A stretch of DNA of 64,000 bases from Caldicellulosiruptor obsidiansis OB47 (GTDB lineage Bacteria > Bacillota > Thermoanaerobacteria > Caldicellulosiruptorales > Caldicellulosiruptoraceae). This document shows positions 1 to 9,952 of the stretch, piece by piece (positions within the stretch are counted from its first letter, which is position 1; each line of letters starts with the position of its first letter). Where the stretch lies: the NCBI RefSeq assembly GCF_000145215.1, contig NC_014392.1, positions 1,124,001 through 1,188,000 of the forward strand, written 5' to 3'. The notes below the pieces were generated by a model. It saw only the letters and a program-made list of their open reading frames with translations, ran no database searches and had not been told where the DNA came from. Both the position numbers and the translations under genes were made by a program.

Positions 1-687
1 CAGTGCGGTGTTGCTTCCAGGCGGAAGTGTGAAGAGATTATCCAGCAAGGAAGAGTAAAGGTAAATGGAAAGACTGTGAATCAGCTTGGATTCAAGATTG
101 ATCCAGAAAAAGATATAGTTGAAGTAGACGGGGAAAGAATATCATTGCAAAGTCATAAAGTATATATAATGCTTAACAAGCCTTTTGGGGTTATTTCTTC
201 TGCGAAGGATGAAAAGGGAAGAAAAACAGTGGTTGATTTGGTTAAGGACAAAGTAAATGTGAGAGTATTTCCTGTAGGGAGGCTTGATTTTGACACAACG
301 GGTTTGATTCTTCTTACAAATGATGGCGAGTTTGCATACAAAGTGACACATCCTAAACATGATATTGAGAAGACTTATATAGCCTTGATCAAAGGCATTC
401 CTTCTAAGGAAGAGATAGAAAGGTTTGAAAAAGGTCTTTTGATAGACGGGAAAATGACTGCACCTGCTAAATTTAAGGTTTTAAAGCAAATAAATGGTAA
501 TGCTATGGTTGAGATAAAAATCCATGAAGGTAGGAATAGGCAGATAAGAAAAATGTGTGATATGATTGGTCACAAGGTTTTAAAATTAAAAAGAATAGCA
601 ATTGGTAAGCTACAGCTTGGAAAACTGAAAGAAGGAGAGTTTGTTTTCTTGGATAGAGAAACAGCAAACAGAGTATTTGAAAAATGA
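1..687 (+). CDS. rluB: RluB-family 23S rRNA pseudouridine synthase (5' end outside window)
   Basis: The reading frame is open from base 1, so the gene begins before the window and only about 228 codons are visible. The first ~45 visible residues look like the end of an S4 RNA-binding domain (CGVASRRKCEE ... GRVKVNG). The RsuA/RluB/RluE-type catalytic domain follows: MLNKPFGVISS, then GRLDFDTTGLILLTNDG with the catalytic Asp at 286-288, then EGRNRQIRKM. The family makes pseudouridine in 23S or 16S rRNA. RluB is the best guess because of the S4 domain and the gene's place in Firmicutes genomes, but RsuA-like specificity cannot be excluded. The stop codon lies 32 bases before the likely start of the next gene, so the two are probably co-transcribed. 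Confidence 0.9.
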   Translation, partial: QCGVASRRKCEEIIQQGRVKVNGKTVNQLGFKIDPEKDIVEVDGERISLQSHKVYIMLNKPFGVISSAKDEKGRKTVVDLVKDKVNVRVFPVGRLDFDTTGLILLTNDGEFAYKVTHPKHDIEKTYIALIKGIPSKEEIERFEKGLLIDGKMTAPAKFKVLKQINGNAMVEIKIHEGRNRQIRKMCDMIGHKVLKLKRIAIGKLQLGKLKEGEFVFLDRETANRVFEK

Positions 688-719
688 AAAATGGAAAAAT
701 TGAAAGGGGAGTATTAAAT

Positions 720-1835
720 TTGACTGATGAAAGATTGAAACTTCTTGCAAAGAATCTTATTGAATATTCAGTTGAATTAAAAGAAGGCGAGAACATTTTA
801 ATTGAACTTATTGGACAGGAGATTGAACTTGCAAAAGAACTTGTAAAACTTTCATATTCAAAAGGAGCAAAACCGTTTTTATGGATAAAACATCCTACAT
901 TGCTCAGAACTCTTCTTTTGAATGCAACAGAACAGCAGATAGAAATGATCGCTCAAAATGAAAGAGATCTTATGGAAAAGATGGATGCATATATAGGTAT
1001 TAGATCTTCGCCAAATCCATTTGAACTTTCAGATGTTCCAGACGAGAAGATGAATCTGTATCAAAAAATATGGTTTCACAAAGTTCACGGAGAAGTCAGA
1101 GTTCCAAAAACGAAGTGGTGCATATTAAGATATCCCAACTATTCAATGGCACAACAGGCAAAGATGAGTTTGGAAGAGTTTGAAGATTTTTATTTTAACG
1201 TTTGCAATCTTGACTACAGCAAAATGTCAAAAGCAATGGACGCTTTGGTTGAGCTTATGCAGAACACAGATGAGGTTCGGATAGTAGCAAAAGACACAGA
1301 TTTGAGATTTTCAATAAAAGGCATGAAAGCTGTCAAATGCGATGGGCACATGAACATTCCCGATGGTGAGGTATACACTGCGCCTGTCAAAGATTCTGTA
1401 AATGGTCATATAACATACAATACACCTTCGAACTATGCAGGGTTCAAGTTTGAAAATATAAGATTCGAATTTAAAGATGGAAAGATTGTAAAAGCAACTG
1501 CTAACAATACAGAGAAGCTCAACAATATACTGGATACCGACGAGGGTGCAAGGTATATTGGTGAATTTTCAATTGGTCTAAATCCCTACATTACAAAGCC
1601 AATGGAAGACACCCTTTTTGATGAGAAGATTGCAGGAAGCATCCATTTTACTCCTGGTAGTGCATATGAGGATGCTGACAACGGTAATAGATCAGCTGTT
1701 CATTGGGATATTGTACTCATTCAAACACCTGAATATGGTGGAGGGGAAATTTACTTTGATGGAAAGCTTATTAGAAAAGATGGGAGATTTGTGATAAAAG
1801 AGCTGGAAGGCTTAAATCCAGAGAACTTGAAATAA
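720..1835 (+). CDS. M29-family metallo-aminopeptidase (AmpS/PepS-like)
   Basis: Predicted cytoplasmic aminopeptidase of peptidase family M29, about 371 residues, the usual family length. The C-terminal metal-site residues are visible in order: a Glu in IPDGEVYTAP, a Glu in IGEFSIGLNP, His in GSIHFTPG, a Tyr in SAYED, and His/Asp in SAVHWDIV. These match the dinuclear metal ligands known for this family. I chose TTG at 720 because AGGGGAG (705-711) sits 8 bases upstream. An in-frame ATG at 684 overlaps the previous stop but has no ribosome binding site and adds a non-conserved stretch. It probably trims N-terminal residues from peptides; substrate preference cannot be read from sequence. Confidence 0.9.
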   Translation: MTDERLKLLAKNLIEYSVELKEGENILIELIGQEIELAKELVKLSYSKGAKPFLWIKHPTLLRTLLLNATEQQIEMIAQNERDLMEKMDAYIGIRSSPNPFELSDVPDEKMNLYQKIWFHKVHGEVRVPKTKWCILRYPNYSMAQQAKMSLEEFEDFYFNVCNLDYSKMSKAMDALVELMQNTDEVRIVAKDTDLRFSIKGMKAVKCDGHMNIPDGEVYTAPVKDSVNGHITYNTPSNYAGFKFENIRFEFKDGKIVKATANNTEKLNNILDTDEGARYIGEFSIGLNPYITKPMEDTLFDEKIAGSIHFTPGSAYEDADNGNRSAVHWDIVLIQTPEYGGGEIYFDGKLIRKDGRFVIKELEGLNPENLK

Positions 1836-1926
1836 GGACTATTTGTTTGAAAAAATTTTTTTCACAGTATTTGCCTTTTGAGAATATCATAGAAGTAGAC
1901 ATAATATATTAAATTGAGGATTGAAA

Positions 1927-2217
1927 ATGGAAAATTATTTTTCTGCTCAGCAGCTTGGGACATTTGCTGGTATTGCTATCGCTACAAATATAATTGTCCA
2001 GTTTACAAAAAGTATTTTTAAAAAACGCTGCAAAGATTATGTGATCAGAATATACACTTTTGCAGTAACTCTTATTCTTTCTTTTATATTTATTCCTCAT
2101 AACAATACACTTAAAGATATTGTCCTTCTTATTATCAATTCCATACTGATTTGCATGACTTCATTTGGAAACTATGAAGTTTTGAAGGATACTTATAGAA
2201 AGACTGGAGGACAATAA
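1927..2217 (+). CDS. Small holin-like membrane protein of unknown function
   Basis: A 96-residue protein with three hydrophobic segments (about residues 8-28, 42-58 and 65-84), separated by a basic loop (KSIFKKRCK) and a short polar turn (IPHNN). The N-terminal layout LGTFAGIAIATNIIVQFTK resembles small phage-type holins that begin with LGTLAG-like motifs, but I cannot name a family with confidence. ATG at 1927 is preferred over TTG at 1921 because GAGGA at 1916-1920 lies 6 bases before it. No lysin, spanin or other phage gene is nearby. The gene ends just before a bidirectional terminator. It could be a domesticated holin or a simple membrane protein. Confidence 0.7.
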   Translation: MENYFSAQQLGTFAGIAIATNIIVQFTKSIFKKRCKDYVIRIYTFAVTLILSFIFIPHNNTLKDIVLLIINSILICMTSFGNYEVLKDTYRKTGGQ

Positions 2218-2223
2218 AAATCA

Positions 2224-2275
2224 AAAGGCTGCCATAAAAGGGTTTTAGACCTGTGAAAAGGCAGCCTTTATTTTT
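2224..2275. terminator. Bidirectional rho-independent terminator
   Basis: Inverted repeat AAAGGCTGCC (2224-2233) / GGCAGCCTTT (2260-2269) followed by A and five T on the plus strand. It sits between the convergent ends of the holin-like gene and argF and could serve both. Confidence 0.85.
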
Positions 2276-2276
2276 A

Positions 2277-3203
2277 TCAAATTTTACCAAGGGACACAAA
2301 AATCATTATAGCCTTGTGAGCATGAAGCCTATTTTCTGCTTCATCAAATACCCTTGATTGCGGACCGTCTATGACATCTGAGGTTACTTCAAACCCTCTG
2401 TATGCTGGAAGACAGTGTAAAAATATTGCATCATCTTTTGCTAATCTCAAGAGAGAGCTATCTACCTGATATCCTTCAAAATCTCTTATTCTTTTTTCCT
2501 TTTCTTCTTCCTGCCCCATCGAGACCCATGTGTCTGTATAAACAACATCAGCATCTTTTACAGCCTCTTTTGGATTCTCAGTAAAGATAACATTACTTTT
2601 GTTCTTTTTTGCCTCATCAAGTGCAAAATCTACAACTTCTTTTTTTATTTCATAGCCGGGTGGAGTTGCAATTGCAATGTCAAGACCAAGTTTTGCTGCG
2701 CCTACTAAAAGTGTGGCTGCTACATTGTTGCCATCTCCCACATATGCAATCTTTAGATTACTTAGTCTTCCTTTCTCCTCAAAAATTGTCTGAAAATCTG
2801 CTATAATTTGGGTTGGATGATAATCATCAGTAAGGCCATTAATAACTGGGATAGAGGAGTATTTTGCAAACTCTTCAACCTCTTTTTGTTCATACGTTCT
2901 TATAACAATTAGGTCAAGGTATCGCGACAGAACCTTTGCTGTATCTTCTATTGTTTCACCTCTGCCAAGCTGAAGGTCGTTTTTCCCAAGATAGAGTGAA
3001 TATCCGCCAAGCTGATGGATTCCCACTTCAAATGATACACGTGTCCTTGTTGAAGCCTTTGTAAATATAAGTCCCAGCGCTTTGTTCTTTAAATAGGGAA
3101 AGTAAAAACCTTTTTTAGCTTCTTTTTTGAGTCTGCTTGCAAGCTCAACCAAATACAGAATATCTTCTTTTGAAAGGTCATTTAGATGAAGAAAATGTCT
3201 CAT
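2277..3203 (-). CDS. argF: Ornithine carbamoyltransferase
   Basis: Joins carbamoyl phosphate to ornithine to give citrulline in arginine synthesis. The 308-residue length is normal for a bacterial OTC. Carbamoyl-phosphate-binding STRTR is at residues 51-55 and HPTQ at 129-132; the ornithine-loop motif DTWVSMG and the HCLPAYRG catalytic Cys motif follow in the second domain. The SMG loop favours OTC over aspartate carbamoyltransferase. The start overlaps the end of carB by 26 bases, so the two are translationally linked, and the enzyme that makes carbamoyl phosphate is encoded immediately upstream in the same transcript. It is the last gene of the carA-carB-argF operon. Confidence 0.97.
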   Translation of the reverse strand: MRHFLHLNDLSKEDILYLVELASRLKKEAKKGFYFPYLKNKALGLIFTKASTRTRVSFEVGIHQLGGYSLYLGKNDLQLGRGETIEDTAKVLSRYLDLIVIRTYEQKEVEEFAKYSSIPVINGLTDDYHPTQIIADFQTIFEEKGRLSNLKIAYVGDGNNVAATLLVGAAKLGLDIAIATPPGYEIKKEVVDFALDEAKKNKSNVIFTENPKEAVKDADVVYTDTWVSMGQEEEKEKRIRDFEGYQVDSSLLRLAKDDAIFLHCLPAYRGFEVTSDVIDGPQSRVFDEAENRLHAHKAIMIFVSLGKI

Positions 3204-6200
3204 AGCACTTCATCCTTTCATCTTTAAATAAATCATTCAAACAATAAATATCTTTTTCAATCTCATCCAGTGAAGATAGAACGTCCACATAATACAGTGC
3301 TGTATCAATCGACGTCAATGTTGTGATTCCAAACTCAACAGAGAGCCTTCTTAGAGCAAATCCAAACTCTTGCATTTTGTCCTTAGATGGAATATTTATT
3401 ACAAATGAGAATTTGTCTTCAAGTAGCAACTTTTGAGCAGTCTCTTTGTCTATAAACTCTACATTTAAACCTTTTATATAATCCTTCATGCTATTTAAGA
3501 GGAAAACTTTGTAGTTTACTTCATATAGTTTTCGTATGATCTGCTGTATAGCATCCTTCTCGCTTTCAGGTGCTAAAATCAAGCAGCTTCCGTTTTTTAC
3601 AAATTTGTGATTGGAGGATATGAAAGCTTTATAAAGAGCAACTTTTAGGTTTTTGGAGATACCAAGAACTTCGCCGGTGGATTTCATCTCTGGTCCCAAG
3701 TATGCATCAACCTTTGATAATTTGGAAAACGAAAATACAGGAGCTTTTACTGCAAAAAAGTCTGGTTCTTTTACAAGGCCAGTTTGGTATCCCAAGTCTT
3801 TGAGCTTTTTGCCAAGTATGAGTTTAGTTGCAATCTTTATCATAGGAATTCCTGTAACCTTGCTCAAAATTGGCACAGTTCTACTTGCGCGAGGATTTAC
3901 TTCTATTACATAAACATTTTCATCTTTGTCAATTACAAATTGAATATTGAAAAGTCCTACAACTCTCAAGGCACGGGCAAGTTTTATGGTATAATCAACA
4001 ATTTTTTCTTTTACCTTCTCAGAGAGTGTATGGGGAGGAAACACTGCCATACTGTCTCCAGAATGAACGCCAGCTCTTTCAATATGTTCCATGATCCCAG
4101 GAATTAACACATCTTCTCCATCCGAGATTCCATCAACTTCTGCTTCTTTTCCAAGGATGTATTTATCGATCAAAATAGGATGCTTTATTGATATCTCAAT
4201 TGCAGCTTTGATATATTTTTCGAGCTCGTCACGGCTGTAGACAATTTCCATTGCCCTTCCGCCAAGAACATAAGACGGTCTTACTAGAACAGGATAGCCA
4301 ATCTTTTCAGCAACTTTTATTGCATCTTCCAAACTGTATGCAGCCCCACCTGGAGGATAAGGGATATTAAGATCTTTTAGAAGGTTTAAAAACTTGTCTC
4401 TATCTTCTGCAGCGTCGATGCTTTCCATGGAAGTTCCAAGAATCTTTACACTGTTTTTTGCAAGGTATGAAGCCATGTTTATTGCTGTCTGGCCACCAAA
4501 TTGAACTATTACCCCCATTGGTTTTTCCTGTTTTATTATGTCTAAAACACATTCTTTTGTTAGAGGTTCAAAAAAGAGCTTGTCTGATGTATCAAAGTCG
4601 GTTGACACTGTCTCAGGGTTGTTATTGATGATTATAGCTTCAACTCCTTCTTCTTTTAACGCGAATATTGAATGAACACAGCAATAATCAAATTCAATTC
4701 CCTGACCAATTCTTATAGGACCTGAACCAATTACAATTGCCTTAGGCTTTGAATTTACAACCAGGTCTGTTTCTTTTTCATATGTGGAATAAAAATATGG
4801 TGTTTTTGCTTCGAACTCACCTGCACAGGTATCAACCATCTTGAAAGAAGGTTTTAGTTTACATTTCTCTCTTATTTCTATTACCTCGTCCACATCCTCT
4901 TTTAAAAGGTTTGCAATGTATGAGTCACCAAACCCAAGTCTTTTAGCTTTTTGTAAAAGATCATATGGCAGTGATTCTATGTCATATTTTTTGAGCTGTT
5001 TTGACATATCAACTATGTTTTTGAACTTTTCAATAAAGAAGTAATCAATCTTACTGAGGTCTGAGATGAACTTGCAGTCATAATTTCGGGAAAGAGCTTC
5101 ACATATTGCAAATACTCGCTCATCATTTGGAGTTTTTATATACTCTAAAAGCTCACTATCTGTCATCTCTTCAAATTTTTTAAGCCCAAGCTGGTAGTTA
5201 ATCTTAATATCCAGTGAATCTATTGCTTTCAAAAATGCTTCTTCAAATGTTCTTCCAATTGCCATGACCTCGCCAGTTGACTTCATCTGTGTGCCAAGTC
5301 GTCTGTCTGCCTTTTCAAACTTATCAAACGGCCATCTGGGTACTTTTACAACAACATAGTCTATAGAGGGTTCAAAGCTTGCATATGTGTTTTGGGTGAT
5401 AGGATTTATTATTTCGTCAAGTGTAAGACCAATTGCAATTTTTGCAGCAATTCGAGCGATAGGATAGCCTGTTGCTTTTGATGCTAAGGCAGACGAACGG
5501 CTTACTCTCGGGTTTACCTCAATTACCACATATTCCATGCTGTTTGGATTTAGTGCAAACTGAACGTTGCATCCACCTTCAATTTTTAAACTTCTTATTA
5601 TGTTCAAAGATGCACTTCGAAGCATCTGATACTCTTTATCAGAAAGAGTTTGTGATGGAGCAACAACAATACTGTCACCTGTGTGAATTCCCACAGGGTC
5701 TATGTTTTCCATGTTGCACACAGTGATGCAATTGTCGTTGCTGTCCCTCATGACCTCATATTCTATTTCTTTCCAGCCAAGGACACTCTGTTCAATCAAT
5801 ACCTGATGAATTAAAGAAAGTTTCAATCCTTTGCTTGCAATATATCTTAGTTCTTCTTCATTATAAGCAATTCCACCGCCTGTGCCGCCAAGAGTATAGG
5901 CAGGACGAACAATAACAGGGTATCCAACTTCTCTTGCAAATTCTATAGCTTCTTGTACAGAGTGAGCTATAATGCTTTTTGGCACAGGTTCTCCAATTTC
6001 AATCATGGTCTTTTTAAAAAGTTCCCTGTCTTCTGCCTTTTTAATTGTTTCAAGCGATGTTCCAAGAAGACAAACTCCATACTTTTCTAAAATTCCTGCT
6101 TCGGCAAGCTCAAAAGCCATATTAAGAGCTGTCTGCCCCCCAAGTCCTGCTAAAAGTCCTTGTGGTTTTTCTTTTTTGATTATTTCTTCGATATAATCAA

Positions 6201-6411
6201 CTGAAATTGGTTCGATGTATACTCTATCAGCAATTTCTGTATCAGTCATAATTGTTGCAGGGTTGGAGTTTACAAGTACAACTTCTATTCCTTCTTCTTT
6301 CAAAGCACGGCAGGCCTGAGTTCCTGAATAGTCGAACTCGGCAGCCTGCCCAATTACTATAGGACCAGAACCTATTATCAACACCTTTTTTATATCTTTT
6401 CTCTTTGGCAT
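3178..6411 (-). CDS. carB: Carbamoyl-phosphate synthase large subunit
   Basis: Makes carbamoyl phosphate from bicarbonate, ATP and ammonia delivered by the CarA subunit. At 1077 residues it has the full two-copy architecture: each half starts with a GSGPI(V/R)IGQ motif (near residues 14 and 560) followed by an ATP-grasp domain with the [20 protein letters not shown] or [19 protein letters not shown] loop. The last ~140 residues form the MGS-like allosteric domain. It lies 6 bases downstream of carA and overlaps argF. The pairing with argF rather than pyr genes suggests the enzyme is tied mainly to arginine supply, unless it is the only CPSase in the cell and also serves pyrimidines. Confidence 0.98.
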   Translation of the reverse strand: MPKRKDIKKVLIIGSGPIVIGQAAEFDYSGTQACRALKEEGIEVVLVNSNPATIMTDTEIADRVYIEPISVDYIEEIIKKEKPQGLLAGLGGQTALNMAFELAEAGILEKYGVCLLGTSLETIKKAEDRELFKKTMIEIGEPVPKSIIAHSVQEAIEFAREVGYPVIVRPAYTLGGTGGGIAYNEEELRYIASKGLKLSLIHQVLIEQSVLGWKEIEYEVMRDSNDNCITVCNMENIDPVGIHTGDSIVVAPSQTLSDKEYQMLRSASLNIIRSLKIEGGCNVQFALNPNSMEYVVIEVNPRVSRSSALASKATGYPIARIAAKIAIGLTLDEIINPITQNTYASFEPSIDYVVVKVPRWPFDKFEKADRRLGTQMKSTGEVMAIGRTFEEAFLKAIDSLDIKINYQLGLKKFEEMTDSELLEYIKTPNDERVFAICEALSRNYDCKFISDLSKIDYFFIEKFKNIVDMSKQLKKYDIESLPYDLLQKAKRLGFGDSYIANLLKEDVDEVIEIREKCKLKPSFKMVDTCAGEFEAKTPYFYSTYEKETDLVVNSKPKAIVIGSGPIRIGQGIEFDYCCVHSIFALKEEGVEAIIINNNPETVSTDFDTSDKLFFEPLTKECVLDIIKQEKPMGVIVQFGGQTAINMASYLAKNSVKILGTSMESIDAAEDRDKFLNLLKDLNIPYPPGGAAYSLEDAIKVAEKIGYPVLVRPSYVLGGRAMEIVYSRDELEKYIKAAIEISIKHPILIDKYILGKEAEVDGISDGEDVLIPGIMEHIERAGVHSGDSMAVFPPHTLSEKVKEKIVDYTIKLARALRVVGLFNIQFVIDKDENVYVIEVNPRASRTVPILSKVTGIPMIKIATKLILGKKLKDLGYQTGLVKEPDFFAVKAPVFSFSKLSKVDAYLGPEMKSTGEVLGISKNLKVALYKAFISSNHKFVKNGSCLILAPESEKDAIQQIIRKLYEVNYKVFLLNSMKDYIKGLNVEFIDKETAQKLLLEDKFSFVINIPSKDKMQEFGFALRRLSVEFGITTLTSIDTALYYVDVLSSLDEIEKDIYCLNDLFKDERMKCYETFSSSK

Positions 6412-6417
6412 ATTTTT

Positions 6418-7488
6418 CTACACTCCATTCAAAAGTTTAGTAAATTGATCAAATATATATTTTGAGTCATGTGGACCCGGGCTTGCCTCGGGATGATATT
6501 GAACAGATACTATTGGCAAATCAAGATGCGCAAAACCTTCAACAGTCTTATCATTTACATTTACATGCGTGATTTTTATTTTTTCATATTCTTTATATTC
6601 AATTGCATAATTGTGATTCTGTGAAGTTATATAAACTTTTCCCGTAGTCAAGTCTTTAACAGGGTGATTTCCCCCATGGTGACCAAACTTGAGCTTGTAT
6701 GTTTTGAGTCCCAAACACAAACCCAAAAGTTGGTGGCCAAGACAGATTCCCAAAATAGGTTTTTTTAACTCTATTATTTGTTTTAAAGTAGGAAATATTT
6801 CTTCTAAGTCAGTAGGATCACCCGGTCCGTTTGAAAATACAAACCCTTCAGGATTAATTTTCATTATCTGATCAAGTGAGCTGTTATATGGAAATACATA
6901 CAGATCAAGCTCTCTTTTTGAAAGTTCTCTTAAAATATTTTGCTTAATTCCAAAATCTAAAACAGCAACCTTCTTGCCACTACCTTCAATTCTGTATACC
7001 TGAGTGGTTGAAACCTCTTTTACCAGAGATGGCTTTTGTTTTTTATATTCAAATATTTTACTCAGGAGAACCTCTTTATTGTCAGTCTCTGTTGAGATTA
7101 TACCAAGCATTGAACCTTTATTGCGTATGTGTTCTGTTATAGCTCGTGTATCTACACCCTCAATTGCCACAATATTATTTTCTTTTAAATATTCATGCAA
7201 TGTCTTTTGAGCCCTAAAATTTGAAGGTGTTTTGCATGCTTCTCTGACAATAAAACCTTCAACATGAGGTTTATACGACTCCACATCTTCACTATTTATT
7301 CCGTAGTTGCCTATAAGAGGGTAGGTCATTGTAACAATCTGACCATTGTAAGAAGGATCAGTCAACACTTCTTGGTATCCTGTCATGCATGTATTGAATA
7401 CAATTTCACCAATTGTTTCGCCTTCACTGCCAAGAGAAATTCCTTCAAATGTCAGTCCGTCTTCTAAAACAAGTATTGCCTTTTTCAT
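6418..7488 (-). CDS. carA: Carbamoyl-phosphate synthase small (glutaminase) subunit
   Basis: Hydrolyses glutamine and channels ammonia to CarB. The N-terminal CPSase_sm domain starts KAILVLEDGLTFEGISLG. The C-terminal class I glutamine amidotransferase domain has the nucleophile Cys in GICLGHQLLG and the His/Glu pair in VQYHPEASPGP. Length is about 356 residues, normal for CarA. Two ATGs are possible at the start; the second, read from 7488, is preferred because AAGGAG (7496-7501, minus strand) lies 7 bases before it, whereas it almost touches the first at 7494. First gene of carA-carB-argF, with an ARG-box-like promoter just upstream. Confidence 0.97.
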   Translation of the reverse strand: MKKAILVLEDGLTFEGISLGSEGETIGEIVFNTCMTGYQEVLTDPSYNGQIVTMTYPLIGNYGINSEDVESYKPHVEGFIVREACKTPSNFRAQKTLHEYLKENNIVAIEGVDTRAITEHIRNKGSMLGIISTETDNKEVLLSKIFEYKKQKPSLVKEVSTTQVYRIEGSGKKVAVLDFGIKQNILRELSKRELDLYVFPYNSSLDQIMKINPEGFVFSNGPGDPTDLEEIFPTLKQIIELKKPILGICLGHQLLGLCLGLKTYKLKFGHHGGNHPVKDLTTGKVYITSQNHNYAIEYKEYEKIKITHVNVNDKTVEGFAHLDLPIVSVQYHPEASPGPHDSKYIFDQFTKLLNGV

Positions 7489-7572
7489 TTCCATTCTCCT
7501 TCTTGAGCATTTTTAAATAAAAGAGTACCAAAATCTCGACTGAAGTTCAATACTAAAAAGTTGTCAAAATAA

Positions 7573-7601
7573 ATTATAAACCAAAATGAATAAAAATACA
7601 A
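7573..7601 (-). promoter_or_regulatory. carA promoter with overlapping ARG-box-like operator
   Basis: Read on the minus strand, TTGTAT (7596-7601) and TATAAT (7573-7578) are separated by exactly 17 bases. The plus-strand sequence TGAAT-AAAA-ATACA at 7587-7600 differs by one base from the core of an ArgR/AhrC ARG box (TGAAT-N4-ATTCA). It overlaps the -35 element and spacer, so arginine-bound ArgR could block the promoter. A second, weaker half-like site lies near 7605-7617. This gives the operon a promoter distinct from that of asnB upstream. Confidence 0.6.
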
Positions 7602-7615
7602 CATTAAATTTATTT

Positions 7616-9451
7616 TTATTCGAAATCTATATTGTAGGTCTTTATCCAAAAATCAAGCTGGATAATATATCCAAAAAACTGTGGGAGGGTCATTAGTTGA
7701 CCAAACCAAGGCTTATCTAAAGGAAATAGTTCCTTTTCTGTTATGTTTTCTAAATATGTCTTATCTATTATCTCAAATACAGGAGAGTTATTTTTAATAA
7801 TCTCTAAAACCTTTTTCTTTGTTTTTTTGAGATACTCGGGATTATATGTTTTAGGATAAGGACTTTTTTTACGACTCTTTATTTCATCGGGAATAATTCC
7901 TTCAAATGAACGTCTTAAAAGTCCTTTTTCCATATTTTCAAGGTATTTTATCTTCCACGGAATATTATATAAAAGTTCTACAATTCTATAATCTGCAAAT
8001 GGAACTCTAACTTCCAAAGAATTTGCCATACTCATTCTGTCTTTTCTGTTTAAAAGTGTTACCATAAACCATTTAATATTCAGGTAGTACACAATTCTGT
8101 GTCTTATTTCTTCTTGAGAGTCACTATCAAGATATTTTACTTTTCCGACTGACTCTTTATATCTATAATCAACGTACTCTTCAAGTTCAGATTTTGAATA
8201 TTTTTGGGATAAAATATTTTTTCTAAATTCCAATGAAGGAGACCATGGGAAAGTTTTAAAATTTTTATAATCTTCTCTCCAGTACCAGGGATATCCCCCA
8301 AAAATCTCATCAGCGCACTCTCCTGATAGAGCAACCTTTGCATATTTTCTCACCTCATTTGTGAACAGCAGAAGTGATGAGTCAATGTCAGCCATACCAG
8401 GAAGGTCATTTGCAACTGTGGCATGTAAGAGGGCATTGCATAAAAGTTCATTATCAATTTCAACTGTAATATGGTCTGTACCTATACTTTTTGAGGCTAT
8501 CTTAGCATAGGTGCTATCTAATGTGGGCTGATACTGATTGAATTGGTAATATCTTGCATTATCTTTATAATCAATAGAAAAACTCTTCAATCTTTTTCCT
8601 TCTTTTCTTAACTGGTTAGCAGAAATAGCTGTGATAATGGTTGAATCCAGCCCGCCTGATAGAAAGCAGCATATTTCAAAGTCAGAAACAAGCTGTCTTG
8701 TTATGGCATCTGTGACAAGGTTTTTAACTATCTCAATGATTTCATCTACTGTTTTGTTAAACTTTTCTGGTTTTAACTGCCAATATTCTTTTATTTCATA
8801 TCTATCTTTGCTGTATATTACATAATGTGCAGGAGGAAGTTCTATAATGTCCTTGAAAATTGCTGAAAATGGAGACCTTGCAGGGCAAAGACCTATAAGT
8901 TCAAAAATACCCTCTTTGTTTACCTTAGTAGAGATTAAAGGATGTTTTAGAAGAGCTTTTATTTCTGAAGCAAAAATAAAATTGTCATTTTTAAGAGAGA
9001 AAAACAGTGGTTTTACTCCTAAATGATCCCGAGCTACAAAAAGTTCATTGGTACTTTCATTAAAAATGGCAAAAGCAAATATGCCATTTAAATATTTCAC
9101 ACACTCTTCTTTCCATTGGATATATGAGGTCAATACAACTTCAGTGTCTGAGTATGAACTGAAATGATACCCTGAGCTTTGAAGCTTTGCGCGCAGCTCT
9201 GGGGTGTTGTAAAGCTCACCATTGTAAACTATAATAAATTTTTGTTGATCATGGAATTTGATCATTGGCTGTTTGCCACCTTCAGGGTCAATAATGGTGA
9301 GTCGTTTGTGTCCGAGCAGAGCATGTTTAGTGACATAGTAGCCTTCTTCATCAGGTCCCCGATGACTAAGTGCATCTGTCATCTTTGTTATTACATCCTG
9401 GAATTCAGTGATGTCTGAGCTAAAGCATATCCATCCGCTAAATCCGCACAT
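7616..9451 (-). CDS. asnB: Glutamine-hydrolysing asparagine synthetase B
   Basis: Transfers glutamine amide nitrogen to aspartate with ATP. The 611-residue protein begins Met-Cys-Gly, exposing Cys2 as the N-terminal nucleophile of the class II amidotransferase domain (residues 1 to ~190), with HRGPDEEG and the NGELYN motif. The synthetase domain (from ~230) has the pyrophosphate loop SGGLDSTII and the later GECADEIFGGYPW motif. Length is close to B. subtilis AsnB-type enzymes. It stands alone upstream of carA on the same strand with a 127-base gap, so readthrough into carA is possible. The ribosome binding site is weak (GTGGGAAA), which may limit translation. Confidence 0.95.
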   Translation of the reverse strand: MCGFSGWICFSSDITEFQDVITKMTDALSHRGPDEEGYYVTKHALLGHKRLTIIDPEGGKQPMIKFHDQQKFIIVYNGELYNTPELRAKLQSSGYHFSSYSDTEVVLTSYIQWKEECVKYLNGIFAFAIFNESTNELFVARDHLGVKPLFFSLKNDNFIFASEIKALLKHPLISTKVNKEGIFELIGLCPARSPFSAIFKDIIELPPAHYVIYSKDRYEIKEYWQLKPEKFNKTVDEIIEIVKNLVTDAITRQLVSDFEICCFLSGGLDSTIITAISANQLRKEGKRLKSFSIDYKDNARYYQFNQYQPTLDSTYAKIASKSIGTDHITVEIDNELLCNALLHATVANDLPGMADIDSSLLLFTNEVRKYAKVALSGECADEIFGGYPWYWREDYKNFKTFPWSPSLEFRKNILSQKYSKSELEEYVDYRYKESVGKVKYLDSDSQEEIRHRIVYYLNIKWFMVTLLNRKDRMSMANSLEVRVPFADYRIVELLYNIPWKIKYLENMEKGLLRRSFEGIIPDEIKSRKKSPYPKTYNPEYLKKTKKKVLEIIKNNSPVFEIIDKTYLENITEKELFPLDKPWFGQLMTLPQFFGYIIQLDFWIKTYNIDFE

Positions 9452-9531
9452 TTTCCCACAACCAATTTTAGAATTTCAGTATCAATATATTAAGCAAAAG
9501 GTAAGATGGTGAATGAGGATGTTTTGGGTTA

Positions 9532-9560
9532 TTGACATATTAGTTGAGATGTTTTATAAT
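9532..9560 (+). promoter_or_regulatory. Consensus sigma-A promoter for tRNA-Ser
   Basis: A perfect TTGACA (9532-9537), 17-base spacer and TATAAT (9555-9560), ending 31 bases before the tRNA. It points away from the divergent asnB gene. Confidence 0.85.
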
Positions 9561-9591
9561 AAATCTTGCGTCGTAAACAAAATATCTTTGC

Positions 9592-9683
9592 GGAAGGGTG
9601 TCCGAGTGGTTTAAGGAGCTGGTCTTGAAAACCAGTGACCCGCGTGAAGCGGGCCGTGGGTTCGAATCCCACCCCTTCCGCCA
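9592..9683 (+). tRNA. tRNA-Ser (anticodon TGA)
   Basis: 92 nt. Acceptor stem GGAAGGG (9592-9598) pairs with CCCTTCC (9673-9679), followed by discriminator G and an encoded CCA. The anticodon arm is CTGGT-ctTGAaa-ACCAG. A long variable arm (CCCGC ... GCGGG) is present, as expected for a type II serine tRNA. Confidence 0.97.
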
Positions 9684-9778
9684 TTTAATTTTTTATTAGG
9701 ATTTTTTTAAGTACCAACACAAAAGTGCTTGCAAGTTTTTGGACACATAGTGTAATATTATAATTGAGCGAGTAATTT

Positions 9779-9809
9779 AAGGACCATGAAGAGAATATGG
9801 TCTTTTTTT
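9779..9809 (+). terminator. Probable terminator downstream of tRNA-Ser
   Basis: Stem AAGGACCAT (9779-9787) / ATGGTCTTT (9797-9805, one G-U pair) running into a T tract to 9809. It would end the tRNA-Ser transcript. The rest of the 9684-9952 gap is A/T-rich and I see no further gene or leader structure in it. Confidence 0.6.
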
Positions 9810-9952
9810 ATTACATCTCATCTTGCGATTATAATTGTAAGGATCAATTTCCTCATATTTCTTTATATTTTGTGATAATATAATTTTTGAGGCCAAATAG
9901 AAGAATACAATATACACAATAAAATAACTCTTTACAATCATCATGGCGAAAG

